Source of the DNA: Azadirachta indica
Taxonomy: Eukaryota; Streptophyta; Magnoliopsida; Sapindales; Meliaceae
DNA: 64,000 nucleotides
Reading direction: 5' to 3'
Assembly (NCBI GenBank): GCA_022749755.1
Contig: CM040442.1
Location: forward strand, 12,064,457 to 12,128,456
In this document: positions 49,097 through 60,408 of the stretch, piece by piece
Layout: each line of letters opens with the position of its first letter
How positions within the stretch are numbered: the stretch's first letter is position 1
Notes under the pieces: model-generated
Databases searched by the model: none
What the model was told of the DNA's origin: nothing
What the model saw: the letters and a program-made list of their open reading frames with translations, nothing else
Program-made: the position numbers and the translations under genes

Positions 49097-49375
49097 TGAT
49101 AAGTACATAAAATACGCGCTTATCATTCACTTTTAAACTTGATTTATTTGTTTAATCCTCAAGGTTTATTGGTATTTGATGTGTTTTGGTTGCATTATAC
49201 AGAAAATGAGAAAACTAGTCATTTAAACTGAACTCAGATTGAAAAAGAAGATGTTCGGGGACTAAAATGAAAAGTCATTGGGACAAAATTGCAAGAATTT
49301 CAAAATATGAAGACGAGCTATGCATGATGCAATGGCACCACCAGGTGGCGTGATAGCACCGTGCACTCTGCCTAT
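49097..49375 (+). repeat. Partial LTR of an Athila-like element, upstream copy
   Basis: It starts TGATAAGTACATAAAATACG and continues with CGCGCTTATCATT, TTTGTTTAATCCTCAA, TTGGTATTTGATGTGTTTTG, ATTATACAGAAAATGAG and GAAAAAGAAGATGTTC, all collinear with the start of the LTR at 49,570. Similarity fades after ~280 bp, so the rest of this LTR is gone. Confidence 0.8.
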
Positions 49376-49569
49376 ATTTTGAAAGTTTTCTTAATTTAGG
49401 TATAACACTTGATCTATAAGGCTTGATATTACTTTGACAAAAGGCTTGCTCAATCGTTAATTAATTTCAATTGTGAAAATTTCTTTTTATTGGATAATCT
49501 TCCCTAATCTTTTTTCAATATTGGTTTAATTTGCTTGAGTACAAGCAAACATTCAAGTGTTGGGGTATT
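49376..49569 (+). mobile_element. Remnant of internal 3' end with polypurine tract, between two LTR copies
   Basis: It ends GCTTGAGTACAAGCAAAC…AAGTGTTGGGGTATT directly before the LTR start, the layout expected of the 3' end of an Athila-type internal region (polypurine tract, then LTR). This shows that the LTR at 49,570 is also the 3' LTR of a deleted upstream element. Confidence 0.65.
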
Positions 49570-50716
49570 TGATAAGTGTGTAAGACACGCGCTTATCATT
49601 TATTATTAGACTTGAGTTATTTGTTTAATCCTCAAACCTCATTGGTATTTGATGTGTTTGGCTGAATTATACAGAAATTGAGAAAACTAGCCATCTAAAG
49701 TGAATTTGGTTTGAAAAAGAAGATGTTTGAAGACTAAAATGCAAAGCCATAGGGACCAAATCTCAGCCAAAACAAATCAAGTTGCTGATAACATAGCGCT
49801 ATTGCGCCATTTGAGCACTCCCACGCTCGATGGGTTCATTTAGATGTCTTTTTGGGTCTAAATTTCAGCCCTTAAATGAGTTTTGGATGGCTTAATTTTG
49901 GAAAACCTAGGATTATATATTTTGAAGGTTTGGGGAAGAAGGCAGCTGCTTTTGAAAACGGAAAGTTTGGAAGAAAAGGAAGGTGGAGATAGAGAAAAGC
50001 TAGAGAAAGCGTTGTTTGGGAAGAAAAGTAAGAGAAGATTGGAAAGAAAGAGCTTTCCAAATTAGTTTATCTCTATACTCTTATCTTATTTATTGTATTA
50101 AATTTAGTATTTACGAATATTTGAATATGTTGAGGATGATTGAATTTGAGAATGTTGATTGTAAACTCATTTTTATGAGTTGCTAAATCTAATGCATAGG
50201 GCAATGGTTTAATCTTTTGAAAATACCATATGTTTTTATTAATATTTTATGCTGCATGTTTATTAAGAACTTAATGCAATTAATTAACTGGCCATTGATT
50301 AATTGATTTATGGACCAATGAGGATTGGGAAATATTTGTTGTGCGTAAAACAATTGATAAACACTACAAATTGCATATTGAATAGAAATATATCAATGTG
50401 GTTTGTGTAATAGGTTCAATGATTATTATAGTTCGTAATGCATTTCCATTTATTTTGTGTTTACACAGAGATATAATAAGCACGTAAATGAGGAATAGAT
50501 TCGACTGATTTTGAGAGAGATAGTCGAATAGGTTAGAACAATCAACTAGTAACATAAGAATTAATTAGGATAACATAACTTGAAGAATTAGGTGTGAGTA
50601 AATCATTAGCCCTAAATATTACTCTCATTGAAATTTTCCATTTTGATTTTGTGTATTAGATTGTAGTTATTTGAATTTCTTTTAATTTTTCGTATCACAT
50701 CATTTTTGGTTCTTCA
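49570..50716 (+). repeat. LTR of the Athila-like retrotransposon (5' LTR of the main element)
   Basis: About 1.15 kb from TGATAAGTGTG to CTTCA, with TG…CA ends, followed 9 bp later by the primer-binding site. The beginning contains the small stem ACGCGCTTATCA. GGATTATATATTTT (49,910–49,923) is a plausible TATA box, followed by a purine-rich stretch (49,960–50,060) that could be transcribed R/U5. The right end is inferred from PBS spacing; an alternative is CA at 50,699. Confidence 0.75.
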
Positions 50717-50725
50717 AATAATTTT

Positions 50726-50743
50726 TGGCGTCGTTGCCTGGGA
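50726..50743 (+). promoter_or_regulatory. Primer-binding site, tRNA-Asp type
   Basis: TGGCGTCGTTGCCTGGGA matches the 3' end of tRNA-Asp as used by Athila-type elements, with two C-to-T-type mismatches. It primes minus-strand DNA synthesis. Confidence 0.85.
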
Positions 50744-50839
50744 GTAGTAAGTTCTTTTAATATCAATTTGGGTTGATCTTGGATTTAGTTTGGAGTTTAA
50801 TTTTTGTTTTCATTGCAGGTGGTTCCTTTGGTGCATAAG

Positions 50840-52492
50840 AAAAGCTGGAAGCAGTGCTTTATTGCTTTTCGATTATGAGATTGAGAGAACTTATTGAAGA
50901 AATAGAAAGAAGAAAAGAGAAGCATCAAGACGATTGCAAACTTGCACCATAGAACAAAATCTTGGAGATAATGTTGGGGTCGAAGACCAACGTACTTTGA
51001 GAGAATATGCCATCCCAACAATTAATGGAGCTTCGACCAACATCAGGAGACTAGCAATTCAAGGCAATAACTTTGAAATCAAACCAGCCATCATTTAGAT
51101 GATCAAAACTTTAGTTCAGTTTAGTGGATTAGCTTATGAAAACCCGGATGCTCACATTGCAAATTTCCTAGAAATTTGCAACACTTGCAGACATAATGGC
51201 GTGTCGTAGGATACAGTAAAACTGAGATTATTTTCGTTTTCATTGAGGGACAAGATGAAGAACTGGTTAAGTTCACTTCCTCGAGGTACTATCACTACTT
51301 GGGATGCTTAGCATAAAAATTCTTGGCGAAATTCTTCCCACCAACAAAGACAACAAAGTTGTGAAATGTATCACTACGTTCACCTAACATGAGATGAAGT
51401 CACTATATGAAGCTTGGGAAAGGTACAAGGATATGATGCGAAAATGCCCACACTATAGCTTGCATAAATGGCTTTAAGTGTAGACCTTCTATAATGGTTT
51501 AAATAGTTCAACACAAACACTTGTTGATGCAACAACAGAAGGTGCTTTAATATGGAAAACAATTGATGAGGCCTATGACTTATTAGAGGAGATGGCCGTT
51601 AATGCTTATCAATGGCCCACAAAACATTTAGCATCAAAGAAGACATTGGGAGTTCATGAAGTAGACAACATTACTGCATTTACTGCTTAGCTGACTGTAC
51701 TAACTAAGCAACTGGGAATTATTACAGCAAATTTCATTCAAATTCCTCAAATGGTTTGTGAGTTATGTAGTGATAATCACCCAAGCACTGATTGTCAAGT
51801 TGGTAATCCACTTGCTTTGTCATCCTCTAAATAAATTTCATATGTTGGGAACTTTAATTAGTAGCAGAACAATTCGTATTCCAACACTTACAATCATGGA
51901 TGAAAAAATCATCTTAATTTCTCTTAGAGGGGAAATCAAAATGCCACAAGACCATTACCGGAATTTCAACCTTAAGGGACGAAGGTTAACTTAGAAGAAG
52001 CCCTTGCACAACCTACCATGAATACTTCCAAGTTCATGACCAAAACTGAAATAACTTTGCAAAATCAAGCAGTTGCTATTCGGAATCTAGAGTTGCAAGT
52101 GGGGCAACTTGCAAGTATGATGATGGAAAGGTAGTAAGGATCATTGCCAAGTAATACTAAAACAAATCTTGAGGAACAAGTGAAAGCCATTACACTTAGA
52201 AGTGGGAAGCAACCTGAAGAACCACAAGGCAAATTAAAAGCATAAATGGAGGAGCAATCTGAAGCTTCAGTATCAAACCAAGCAAACATAGAGGATGAGG
52301 TTGGTAAAGAGCACCATTGACACCTCTAAGGAAGCAAAGCACTCAAAGTCATCACAAGAAGCATCAACTCCTCAGAAGAAAGCCTTGTCACCTCCACCAT
52401 ATGTGCCCTCGATCCCGTTTCCTCAACGTCTCTGGAAAAATAAGCTAGATAAGCAATTCTCTAAATTTCTTGATGTTTTCAAAAAGTTATAG
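50840..52492 (+). pseudogene. Athila-like gag, interrupted
   Basis: Gag packages the element RNA. The frame starts around the RLRELIEEIERRKEKHQDD segment (~50,880). The capsid-type core follows (FSGLAYENPDAHIANFLEIC, LRDKMKNWLSSLPRG at ~51,120–51,290), then the AWERYKDMMRKCP and LVDATTEGA blocks (~51,413–51,550) and EEMAVNAYQWP. A zinc-knuckle-like C-x2-C-x3-H-x4-C spans 51,757–51,795. Lys/Pro-rich sequence (KKALSPPPYVPSIPFPQRLW) leads towards the protease. Several stops and frame changes (for example near 51,310 and 51,480) make it non-functional. The order gag, protease, RT, integrase is Ty3/gypsy. Confidence 0.85.
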
Positions 52493-52546
52493 ATTAATAT
52501 TCCTTTTGTAGATCTACTTGAGCAAAGGCCAAGCTATGCAAAGTTC

Positions 52547-53481
52547 ATGAAAGAGATATTATCCAGTAAGAGGAAATTGGAAGAAAATGAGATGGTGATG
52601 CTGACGAAAGAATGCAATGCAATATTGCAAAACAAGTTACATCCGAAATTGAAGGATCTAGGGAGTTTCACCATCCCTTATACCATTAAAGAGTGTTATT
52701 TTGAAAAAACATTATGTGATTTGGGTGCAAGTATTAACCTGATGCCTTTTTCTATTTTTAGAACATTGGGGCTTGGTAAAGCTAAAGCTACAACTATTTT
52801 ACTTCAATTGGTGGATAGGTTAATTCAGAATAAAAAAGGAATTGTAGAAGATTTACTAGTTAAAATTGATTTATATATTTAACTGACTTCATTGTGTTGG
52901 ATATAGAAAAAGATAGAGAGATACCACTCATTTTTGAAAGGCCTTTCTTAGCTACAAGAAGAACACTCATTGATGTTCAGCAAGAAAAGTTGGTTTTGAG
53001 GGTTCAGGATGAACAAGTGGAGTTTAATGTATTTAAAGTTATCAACTATCCTTTTGATATCGATTGTTGTCTTAGAATGGATATTATTGATAGGCTAGTG
53101 GAAGACATTTTTAAGGAGGAACATCCGAAGGAACCTCTAGAAGCTTGTATCATTCATTCCAAATCCATCGAGATAGAAGATGATATAATTGCTGAATATG
53201 CACAATATTTGGAGGCATCACCACAATTCTATCATGGGAAGCCTAAATTTGAAAAATTAGTGAGAAATCCGACTCCTTCGTTGTCAACAAATCCAAATCC
53301 TCCTAAACTTGAATTGAAACCATTACTGGCTTATCTCCAATATGCTTATTTGGGACACGATTCTTCATTTTCGGTCATCATTTCAGCTGCACTAAGTGAA
53401 TTAGCGATAGAGAAATTACTTCGGGTGTTGAGGAACTATAAGGCATCAATAGGAGGTTCATTGCTGACATCAAGGGTATAA
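52547..53481 (+). pseudogene. Retroviral-type aspartic protease region
   Basis: It cleaves the polyprotein. The catalytic motif DLGAS is at 52,718–52,732, within CDLGASINLMPFSIF. After a stop at 52,880–52,882 the frame resumes with REIPLIFERPFLATRRTLID, the conserved C-terminal part of the domain. A spacer (to ~53,480) links to reverse transcriptase. The DLGA form of the active site is usual for Athila-type elements. Confidence 0.85.
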
Positions 53482-54416
53482 GTCTGTCGATTTATATGCA
53501 TAAAATCCTTATGGAAGAAAACTTCAAGCCGGTAGTACAATATCAACGTCGTTTAAACCCAAACATGAAGGAAGTGGTGAAATATGAGGTTTTAAAGTTA
53601 CTGAATGCGGGCATGATTTATCCAATCTCCAATAGCTTATAGATTAGCCCAGTGCAAGTTGTACCTAAAAAAGGAGGAATGATGGTGATTCAAAATGATG
53701 GCACATGTGCATTGATTATTGTAAGTTAAACAAAGCTACTCGTAAAGACCATTTCCCATTTCTGTTTATTGACCAAATGTTGGAAATACTAGCCAGTCAC
53801 TCCTACTATTACTTCCTTGACAAGTATTTTGGATACAACCAAGTTTTAATCGTACCCGAAGACCAAGAGAAGGCTACATTCATATGTCCTTATGACACCT
53901 TTGCTTTTCAAAGAATGCCATTTCGATTGTGTAATGCATAGACTACCTTCCAATGTTGTATGTCAGCGATCTTTTGTGACATGGTGGAAAAGTTTTGATG
54001 GACGATTTCTCTATTTTTGGGTCATTTTTTGATAATTGCCTGAGTAATTTGGCTTTAGTGTTACAACGTTGTGAAGAAACTAATCTTGTCTTGAATTAGG
54101 AAAAGTGCCATTCTTGGTTCAAGAAGGCATTGTGTTGGGACATCATATTTCAGCAAAAGGTATTAAGGTTGATAGAGTGAAGATTGAACTCATCGAGAGA
54201 TTACCACTACCCACTTTCGTGAAAGATATCAGAGGCTTGTTGGGACATGTCAACTTTTATCAGCGCTTTATTAAGGATTTTCCTAAAATCTCTAAACCTC
54301 TTCATAATTTTCTCAATAAAGATGTGCCTTTTAACTTTTCTATTAATTGTTTGCATGCATTCAATACTTTGAAGGAGAAGTTGATTTTAACATATATTAT
54401 TGTGGTTCTAGATTAG
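53482..54416 (+). pseudogene. Reverse transcriptase domain, interrupted
   Basis: It copies element RNA into DNA. Seen in order: RLNPNMKEVVKYEVLKLLNA, SPVQVVPKKGG, CIDYCKLNKATRKDHFPF, YDTFAFQRMPFRLCNA, the catalytic MDDF (DD at 54,001–54,006), LVLQRCEETNLVLN, then GHVNFYQRFIKDFPKISKPL. TAG codons at 53,640–53,642, 54,097–54,099 and 54,414–54,416 each replace an otherwise conserved Trp, as G-to-A changes would. Additional frame changes lie near 53,700, 53,941 and 54,105. Not functional. Confidence 0.9.
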
Positions 54417-54429
54417 GAATTACCGTTTG

Positions 54430-54790
54430 AGCTTATATGTTATACAAGTGACTATGCCGTTGAAGTTGTTTTGGGACAGTGAAGAGGAAAGAACTTACAC
54501 ATCATATACTATGCAAGCAAGATTTTGACTAAGGCTCAAATGAATTATGCTACGATTGAAAAAGAATTATTAGCTATTGTATATGCATTTGACAAATTTT
54601 GCTTTTACTTGATTGGTTCAAAAGTGATTGTTTACACGGACCATTCAGTCATCAAGTACTTGCTTGCAAAAAAGGATGCCAAAGCAAGACTCATTTGGTG
54701 GGTGTTGTTACTTCAAGAATTTGATTGGGATATTAGAGATAAGAAAGGGTTTGAAAATCTTGTGGCCGACCATTTGTCTAGGTTGAAACA
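54430..54790 (+). pseudogene. RNase H domain
   Basis: It removes the RNA strand of the hybrid. [40 protein letters not shown] and VADHLSRL are the usual Ty3/gypsy blocks, with E, D and D acidic residues visible. The first part (before ~54,525) is shifted in frame; the rest is open to 55,007. Confidence 0.88.
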
Positions 54791-55079
54791 TGATGAGATT
54801 GAAGACAGTTCACCAAGTGCCATCAACGAAATATTTTCAGATGAACAACTCTTTTCACTTAAGACATGGGATACACCTTGGTATGCAAACATTGTGAATT
54901 ATTTGGTTTGCAATATCCTTCCTAAAGATTTATCATTTCAGCAAAAGAAGATGTTCTTCTCGGAGGTTGAACATTATTATTGGGAGGATTTGTTTCTTTA
55001 CAAGTAGTGCTCAGACCAAATAATTAGGTAATGTATTCTAGAAGAAGAGATGGTGAGTATTCTAAAGCATTGTCACTAA

Positions 55080-56149
55080 TCAGAATATGGAGGACATTTT
55101 AGTGGGAGCAAAACAGCAGCCAAGGTTCTTCAATCTGGTTTCTTTTGGCATACCTTGTTCAAGGACTCTTATAAATTTATTGCCATTTGTGATAAATGTC
55201 ATAGGTCTAGAAATATTTCTCGAAGGAACGAAATGCCTCTCAACAATATTCTTGAAGTGGAATTGTTTGACATGTGGGGTATAGACTTCATGGGACCTTT
55301 TTTGTCTTTATTCTCAAATCAATACATTTTGGTGGCAGTGGATTATGTCTCAAAATGGGTAGAAGTAATAGCATGTTATACCAATGATGCAAAGGTGGTT
55401 TCAAACTTTCTACGCAAGCATATTTTCATCTGATTTGGCACACCTTAAGTAATAATTAGTGATGGTGGGAACCATTTTTGCATTAAAGGTTTGTTGAAGA
55501 AATTTGGTGTGACTTACTGAGTAGCTAATGCTTACCACCCTTAAACAAGTGGCCAAGTAGAAGTCTCAAATAGGGAGCTGAAAAGAATTCTTGAGAAAAT
55601 AGTGAGCAGTTCAAGGAAGGATTGGGCAAAGAAGTTGGATGACGCTTTGTAGGCTTATTGCACAGCATTCAAACTCCCATAGGAATGTCTCCTTATAGAT
55701 TGGTTTATGGAAAAGCCTGTCATCTTCTAGTTGAGTTCGGGCACAAAGCATATTGGGTTATGAAAGTCTTAAATTTTGGCATGAAAGCTGTTGAGGAGAA
55801 AAGGTTATTACAACTAAATGAAATGGAAGAATTCCAAAATGAAGCATATGAGAATGCAAAAATTTACAAGGAGTGTGCAAAGAAATGGCATGACAAGCAC
55901 ATATTGAAGTGGTAATTTAAGGTTTGTCAAAAGGTTTTATTATACAATTCTTTTCTCCAGCTCTTTCTCGAAAAATTACACTCTTGATGGTCAGGTCCAT
56001 TTATAGTGACTCGGGTGTGTCCTTATGGTACGGTTGAAATTCAGCATGAAACTAAAGGAAAATTTACAATGAACGAACAACGGTTGAAGCACTATATGGA
56101 AAATGAGTTTGAGCAATATAAGACCATTATCATTTTGGATAGCATGTGA
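55080..56149 (+). pseudogene. Integrase, interrupted
   Basis: It inserts element DNA into the genome. The CDKCHR part of the HHCC zinc site is at 55,188–55,205. The first catalytic Asp is in WGIDFMGPF (55,284–55,286), the second in ISDGG (55,461–55,463) and the Glu in the GQVEVSNRE block (55,560–55,577). The C-terminal part continues through MEEFQNEAYENAK, KVLLYNS, VEIQHETKG and LKHYMENE to the stop at 56,147–56,149. Stops at 55,431 (TGA), 55,446 (TAA), 55,518 (TGA), 55,542 (TAA) and 55,650 (TAG) all lie in one frame. Most are explained by C-to-T or G-to-A changes. A one-base deletion follows near 55,670. The part from ~55,640 is mirrored at 63,862–63,355. Confidence 0.9.
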
Positions 56150-56442
56150 TTGTTTTTGGTGATGAAAGCACTCTGTTCGACTAAAGACATTAAACTTAGC
56201 GCTTCTTGGGAGGCAACCCAAGTTTTATACCTTTTGTTTAGTTTAAATTTTTATTTGTGTTACAGTATCTTGTTTTAATCTTTGTTTACTAATTTTTGTG
56301 TTTTTGTGCAAGTGGAGATATTGTCGATGCTCGAGAGCAGCATGAAGAAAAATTTTCTTATTAAGTTTAGAAGTGTTAACTTGTTTTGACATAAAAGACA
56401 TGAAAACAGAGCATAAAAGCATGTTTGCTAGCCATTCGTGGA

Positions 56443-56451
56443 AATCACAAA
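56443..56451 (+). repeat. Target-site duplication, left copy
   Basis: AATCACAAA, identical to 58,068–58,076. Nine base pairs is the hallmark of Mutator-like transposons. Confidence 0.92.
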
Positions 56452-56835
56452 GGGAGAATGCCCGATTCCCCCCTATTGTTTCACTTAATACCCCAATACC
56501 CCCCCTCTTATTTGCATAATATCCCGAATTCTCCTTTTGTTTGGTGATACAATCAAGTATAATAACATACAAGTCTTTAAAATTTAGCATATTAATTTAA
56601 ATGGTCTCCGTAATTTTAAAAATATCCATAAAAATTTTAATTTATTAAAAGATAATAATAACACCTTTATATAATATTAATTAGTTAAAAAAATATTTTC
56701 AACTCTTAATTAAAAATAAATATTAAAATAATAATATTTTTTATTTTATAACATATTAATAATTAATTTATAACTTATCTTTTAAATATAAATTTATGTA
56801 AATTTTGAATTTCTTTTTAATATGATATTTATAAA

Positions 56836-56919
56836 TTGAAAGATCAATTTTATAATTTTAAAAGTAAATAATATATTATTATTTTTATTTATTTTAAAAT
56901 TATAAAATTGATCTTTCAA
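56836..56919. repeat. Perfect 28-bp inverted repeat inside the MULE
   Basis: Arms 56,836–56,863 and 56,892–56,919 (TTGAAAGATCAATTTTATAA… against its exact complement), loop 28 bp. It is independent of the terminal repeats. Confidence 0.8.
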
Positions 56920-57337
56920 CTTAATTTAATATTTAGATAAATTTATTATGTATAGAAAAATAAAAATTTAGATAAATTTTTATTTATAATACTTTATTTA
57001 ATTTTTAATATAAAAATATTATTTATATAGACTAACACATGTGAAGAACAATATATCTTAAAAAAAAAAAAAAATCATATCATTACTATAACATATAAAA
57101 ATCTATCTATACAAATTAATATGATAATGTTATATCATATTACTACATATTCTACATTTTCATAAAACTTTTAGTTTGAAATATTTTTTAGTTGTGGAAT
57201 TTATTTTATAAAACTCATTATTATTTTAAATTCTGAAAAAGAATTAATGAGATGTGAGTCCTTAAAATTTGATCTATTAATCTGATTAATATTGAATTGT
57301 TAATATACTGTAAAATAAATAAAATTATATTTTCATT

Positions 57338-57420
57338 ATAATATATTAATAAATGCTTAGTTATCAATGTATTATAAAATAAAAATATATTATTATTTAA
57401 TATTTATTTTCAATTAGAAA
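57338..57420 (+). repeat. Internal direct repeat of the MULE terminal region
   Basis: TAATAAATGCTTAGTTATCA through TTTCAATTAGAAATT is repeated at 57,737–57,825, which is the inner edge of the right terminal repeat. Part of the terminus was duplicated inward. Confidence 0.7.
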
Positions 57421-58067
57421 TTAAAAATACCCCTAAAGGGCCTAATTTATTAAAATAATGATTATATTTTTATTTAATAGTAGTTAACTAAATAAATAAA
57501 TAAAATAATAAATGTATGATTTCTTTCATTTATTTTCTAAGCCTATGTAATATTGAATTGTTAATATATTATAAAATTTTATTATTATATTATAGTACAA
57601 TAATTATGATTATATGTAATTACAAGTATTGTATTATAATATTTTATTTATAGATTAATATTTATTTATAAATTATAAATATTGTATTATATTAATGTAT
57701 TTTATTTATATATTAGTATTTATTTATGATTTGTTTATAATATATTAATAAATATTTAGTTATCAATGTGTTATAAAATAAAATATATTATATTTTAATA
57801 TTTATTTTTAATTAGGAGTTGAAAATAATTTTTTAACTAATAATATTGTATAAGGGTGTCATTATTATCTTTTAATAAATTAAAACTTTTATGGGTATTT
57901 TTAAAATTATGGAGACTATTTAAATTAATGTACTAAATTTTAAAGACTTATATGTTATTATATTTAATTGTGTTAACTAATAGAAGGAGAATTTGGGGTA
58001 TTATGCAAATAAGAGGGGGGTATTGGGGTATTAGGTGAAATAACAGGGGGGAATCGGGCATTCATCC

Positions 58068-58076
58068 AATCACAAA
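58068..58076 (+). repeat. Target-site duplication, right copy
   Basis: AATCACAAA, identical to 56,443–56,451. Confidence 0.92.
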
Positions 58077-59038
58077 ATTTTATTCTTTAAGACCAAAATG
58101 CAAGCAAATGAGAACTAAAACGCAGAAACATCAAAATAGAGATTAAATTTAAAATAATTAAAAATAAGGGGTTTAATTAAAATATGCCGCATGAATTGCC
58201 ATTGTGGGCAGAATCAATGGCGCTGCCGCCCTGAACCATAGCGCGCCCGCAGCATGCTTTATGCCTCCTCAGCGCTAGCATGACCCCTTCCCCCTTTCTT
58301 TTGAAAAAAAAAAAAAAAGAAAAAGAAAATCCCTCCCTTGTTTGTTTTTCCTCACTTATTGCTTCAATTGTCTTTCTATTTCTTCCACAATTTTGAGTTA
58401 CTTCTTTATTGCAAAGACTCACATTGCCACCATACATTTAAATTTCCTTCCACATTTACTCTTTCTCAAAACTAAGTATGCTTCCAAGTTTCAAACCCAC
58501 CTAACAAACTACTACCTATCTGAACATCAAAAGATCCAAAATTCCTCAACATTCTAGTATTTGAAAAACTGTGTTCAATGCAAAAAAAATTCGACCCCAA
58601 TATTTAGGACTTTCACAACACAGTCAAGTAAATTTACTTGTATCCAACTTTACCCTTTGAATTAAACTTATGGTGAGAAGTTAGAATTTTGGAACTTTGG
58701 TAAAATGTGGGAGTGTTGGTTTGTTGAATTTAATGAGATTTGTAGTGGGTGTTATAAATTGATTGTTATTTTAGAAGTATATGTGTTAATGGTGACAATT
58801 TTTTGGGTGAAAATTGAAGGATTGGGTAGGTTGAAAAAAGTGCACGTCAAGTGTTTGACAAAATGTTTGAGTGAGTTTTAGGGTAGAAATCTTAAGTTTG
58901 ATCATTAGGAAATACTTCAAGAGTGTTTTAGGAGTGAAATGAATTTAGTACAAGTGGTTTCAAGTAAAAGAGAGGGGGTAGGAAAAGTGTGCATTTCAAG
59001 TGTTTGGTGAATTGCCGGAAAGAACATTTAGAGCAAAA

Positions 59039-60292
59039 ATGACACCAAAAAAGGGTAGTTCTTCACAAGCTTCATTATCTTTTAACAAGAGAAAATTCGT
59101 TTCATATGAAGCAGAACAAAAGATTATTAAGTTTTAGGAAGATGAGAAAGCATTAGTGTGGGTATTGAAACCGAGCCTAGAAGGTGGAAAGATTTTGTAA
59201 TTTATTCGGGATCAAAAATAAAAATCACTCACTAATTATCCTACTCAAGCAATAGTACCATTAGTGAGAGAATTCTATGAGAAATACTTCAGTTAGTAGA
59301 AATAATGATCGAGTGTATGTTAGGGGAAAAAGAATTTTATTTAGTTTAGAGACTATTAACACGTATTATGGCTTGCCCTCAATTGATGAAGATGAGGATT
59401 TGTAAGATGCATTCAGGAGGGATGAAGACAACTACACTATAATCATTGAAGAATTATGTGTTCCTGGAACACAATAGTTAAAAGGTTATGATAAATACAA
59501 CAAATCTCTCACTTTCCTGGAAAATATGCTCAACAGATATGACAAGTCTTGGTATAAATGTATTTGCTCTAACCTCATGCCTACCTCTCACCTCAACGAA
59601 GTCACAGCAAAAAAGGCCGCTTTGCTCTACTGTATTTTTGCTGAGATTACAATTGATATAGGGAAGGTGATACAAGAAAGCTTGATTACATCTATTGAAG
59701 CAAAAAACATCGAGAGGACGTATCTCATTACTACCTTATGCTTAAAGTTAAGGGTAAGGGTGGAGGAAGTAGAGTACAAGGTGAATCTAGACTCTCCAAT
59801 TGACGGGGTAACAATTTCCAAGCTCAACTGTTGGGCAGGAGGTGCATCCGTCCGATCCGAGTTAGGATTTATTATGGATAAGGATAATCAAGTTCCACCG
59901 CCACGCAAACCACTGCTTCGACTTAGGAAAGGCTCCCTTAATACAATTCTAGAGGCATGCTGGTCAACCTATGAAGTAAGATTGTAGCGTTAGCAAAACC
60001 CTTATAAAGGCTTACCAAACTCTTCACGTGTCAATCAAGATAATGAAGTCGGGGCCTCCTCCTCATCTCACGAGGATCCCATGAAATCAAGGATCGTCGA
60101 TATGCATCAAAGAATTATTCATCAAGGGCGCGAGATTCATGACATCAAGCAAGAACAAGCAAGAACGCATCAGTATCAAGTGGAATGTTTTAATACGTTT
60201 GTTTCCTATCTACAGAGCCTCAACCTGAAGGAGAAACTTCTACCACTTTCACAATTTCCACCCCCTCAAGGAGATGAGAATGACAACACATA
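59039..60292 (+). pseudogene. Plant-transposon-protein / env-like ORF of the Athila element, left arm
   Basis: Athila-type elements carry an extra ORF after integrase whose product resembles the 'putative plant transposon protein' domain. Its role is not established. The start (59,039) reads MTPKKGSSSQAS, and an in-frame TAG follows in KF*EDEK. The middle is frame-shifted. From ~59,523 a clean frame gives MLNRYDKSWYKCICSN, EVTAKKAALLYCIFAEITID and LITTLCLKLRVRVEEVEY, stopping at 59,985–59,987. A downstream charged tail (MHQRIIHQGREIHDIKQEQA, 60,102–60,161) ends in QFPPPQGDENDNT at 60,293. The minus-strand arm has the same layout. Confidence 0.8.
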
Positions 60293-60380
60293 ATGAGAGG
60301 CAAGATTTCTATATCTAGTCTTCCAAGTATGATTTCCTTTGATTCTCTTTGATTAAACATAGAGGACAATGTTGTGATTA

Positions 60381-60408
60381 AGTGTAGGGGAAGGAATTTT
60401 GGAAGTGC
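60381..60408 (+). promoter_or_regulatory. Polypurine-like tract, left arm
   Basis: AAGTGTAGGGGAAGGAATTTTGG after GAGGACAATGTTGTGATT, the family-typical site downstream of the env-like ORF. It can prime plus-strand synthesis, although no 3' LTR follows here because the inverted arm begins 200 bp later. Confidence 0.55.

Larger units (their letters stand above)
56452..58067. mobile_element. Non-autonomous Mutator-like (MULE) transposon, 1,616 bp
   Basis: It is bounded by perfect 9-bp target copies and by long terminal inverted repeats: left ~56,452–56,770, right ~57,750–58,067, about 90% identical by eye. The outer end is GGGAGAATGCCCGATTCC on the left and, inverted, GGATGAATGCCCGATTCC on the right. 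The C-rich run TACCCCAATACCCCCC is a striking shared mark. The interior is AT-rich with no transposase frame, so movement needed an enzyme from elsewhere. The inverted retroelement arm at ~63,041 has the uninterrupted site with a single AATCACAAA, proving insertion after the two arms existed as separate copies. Confidence 0.93.
56150..59038 (+). other. Internal spacer between integrase and env-like ORF, carrying the MULE
   Basis: It contains the family-typical GCGCTTCTTGGGAGGCAACC (56,200–56,219), the MULE insertion, then a GC-rich patch (58,175–58,290: GGCGCTGCCGCC, GCGCGCCCGCAGC) unusual for this window. An AT/CT-rich leader-like stretch follows to the env-like start. No additional protein is supported. 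Confidence 0.65.

Noticed and set aside
49883..50065. 60-codon frames on both strands inside the LTR
   Set aside because: They arise from the purine-rich R/U5-like part of the LTR; LTRs of this family are not expected to code for protein.
52065..52289. Minus-strand frame opposite gag
   Set aside because: Shadow of the gag coding bias; no independent motif.
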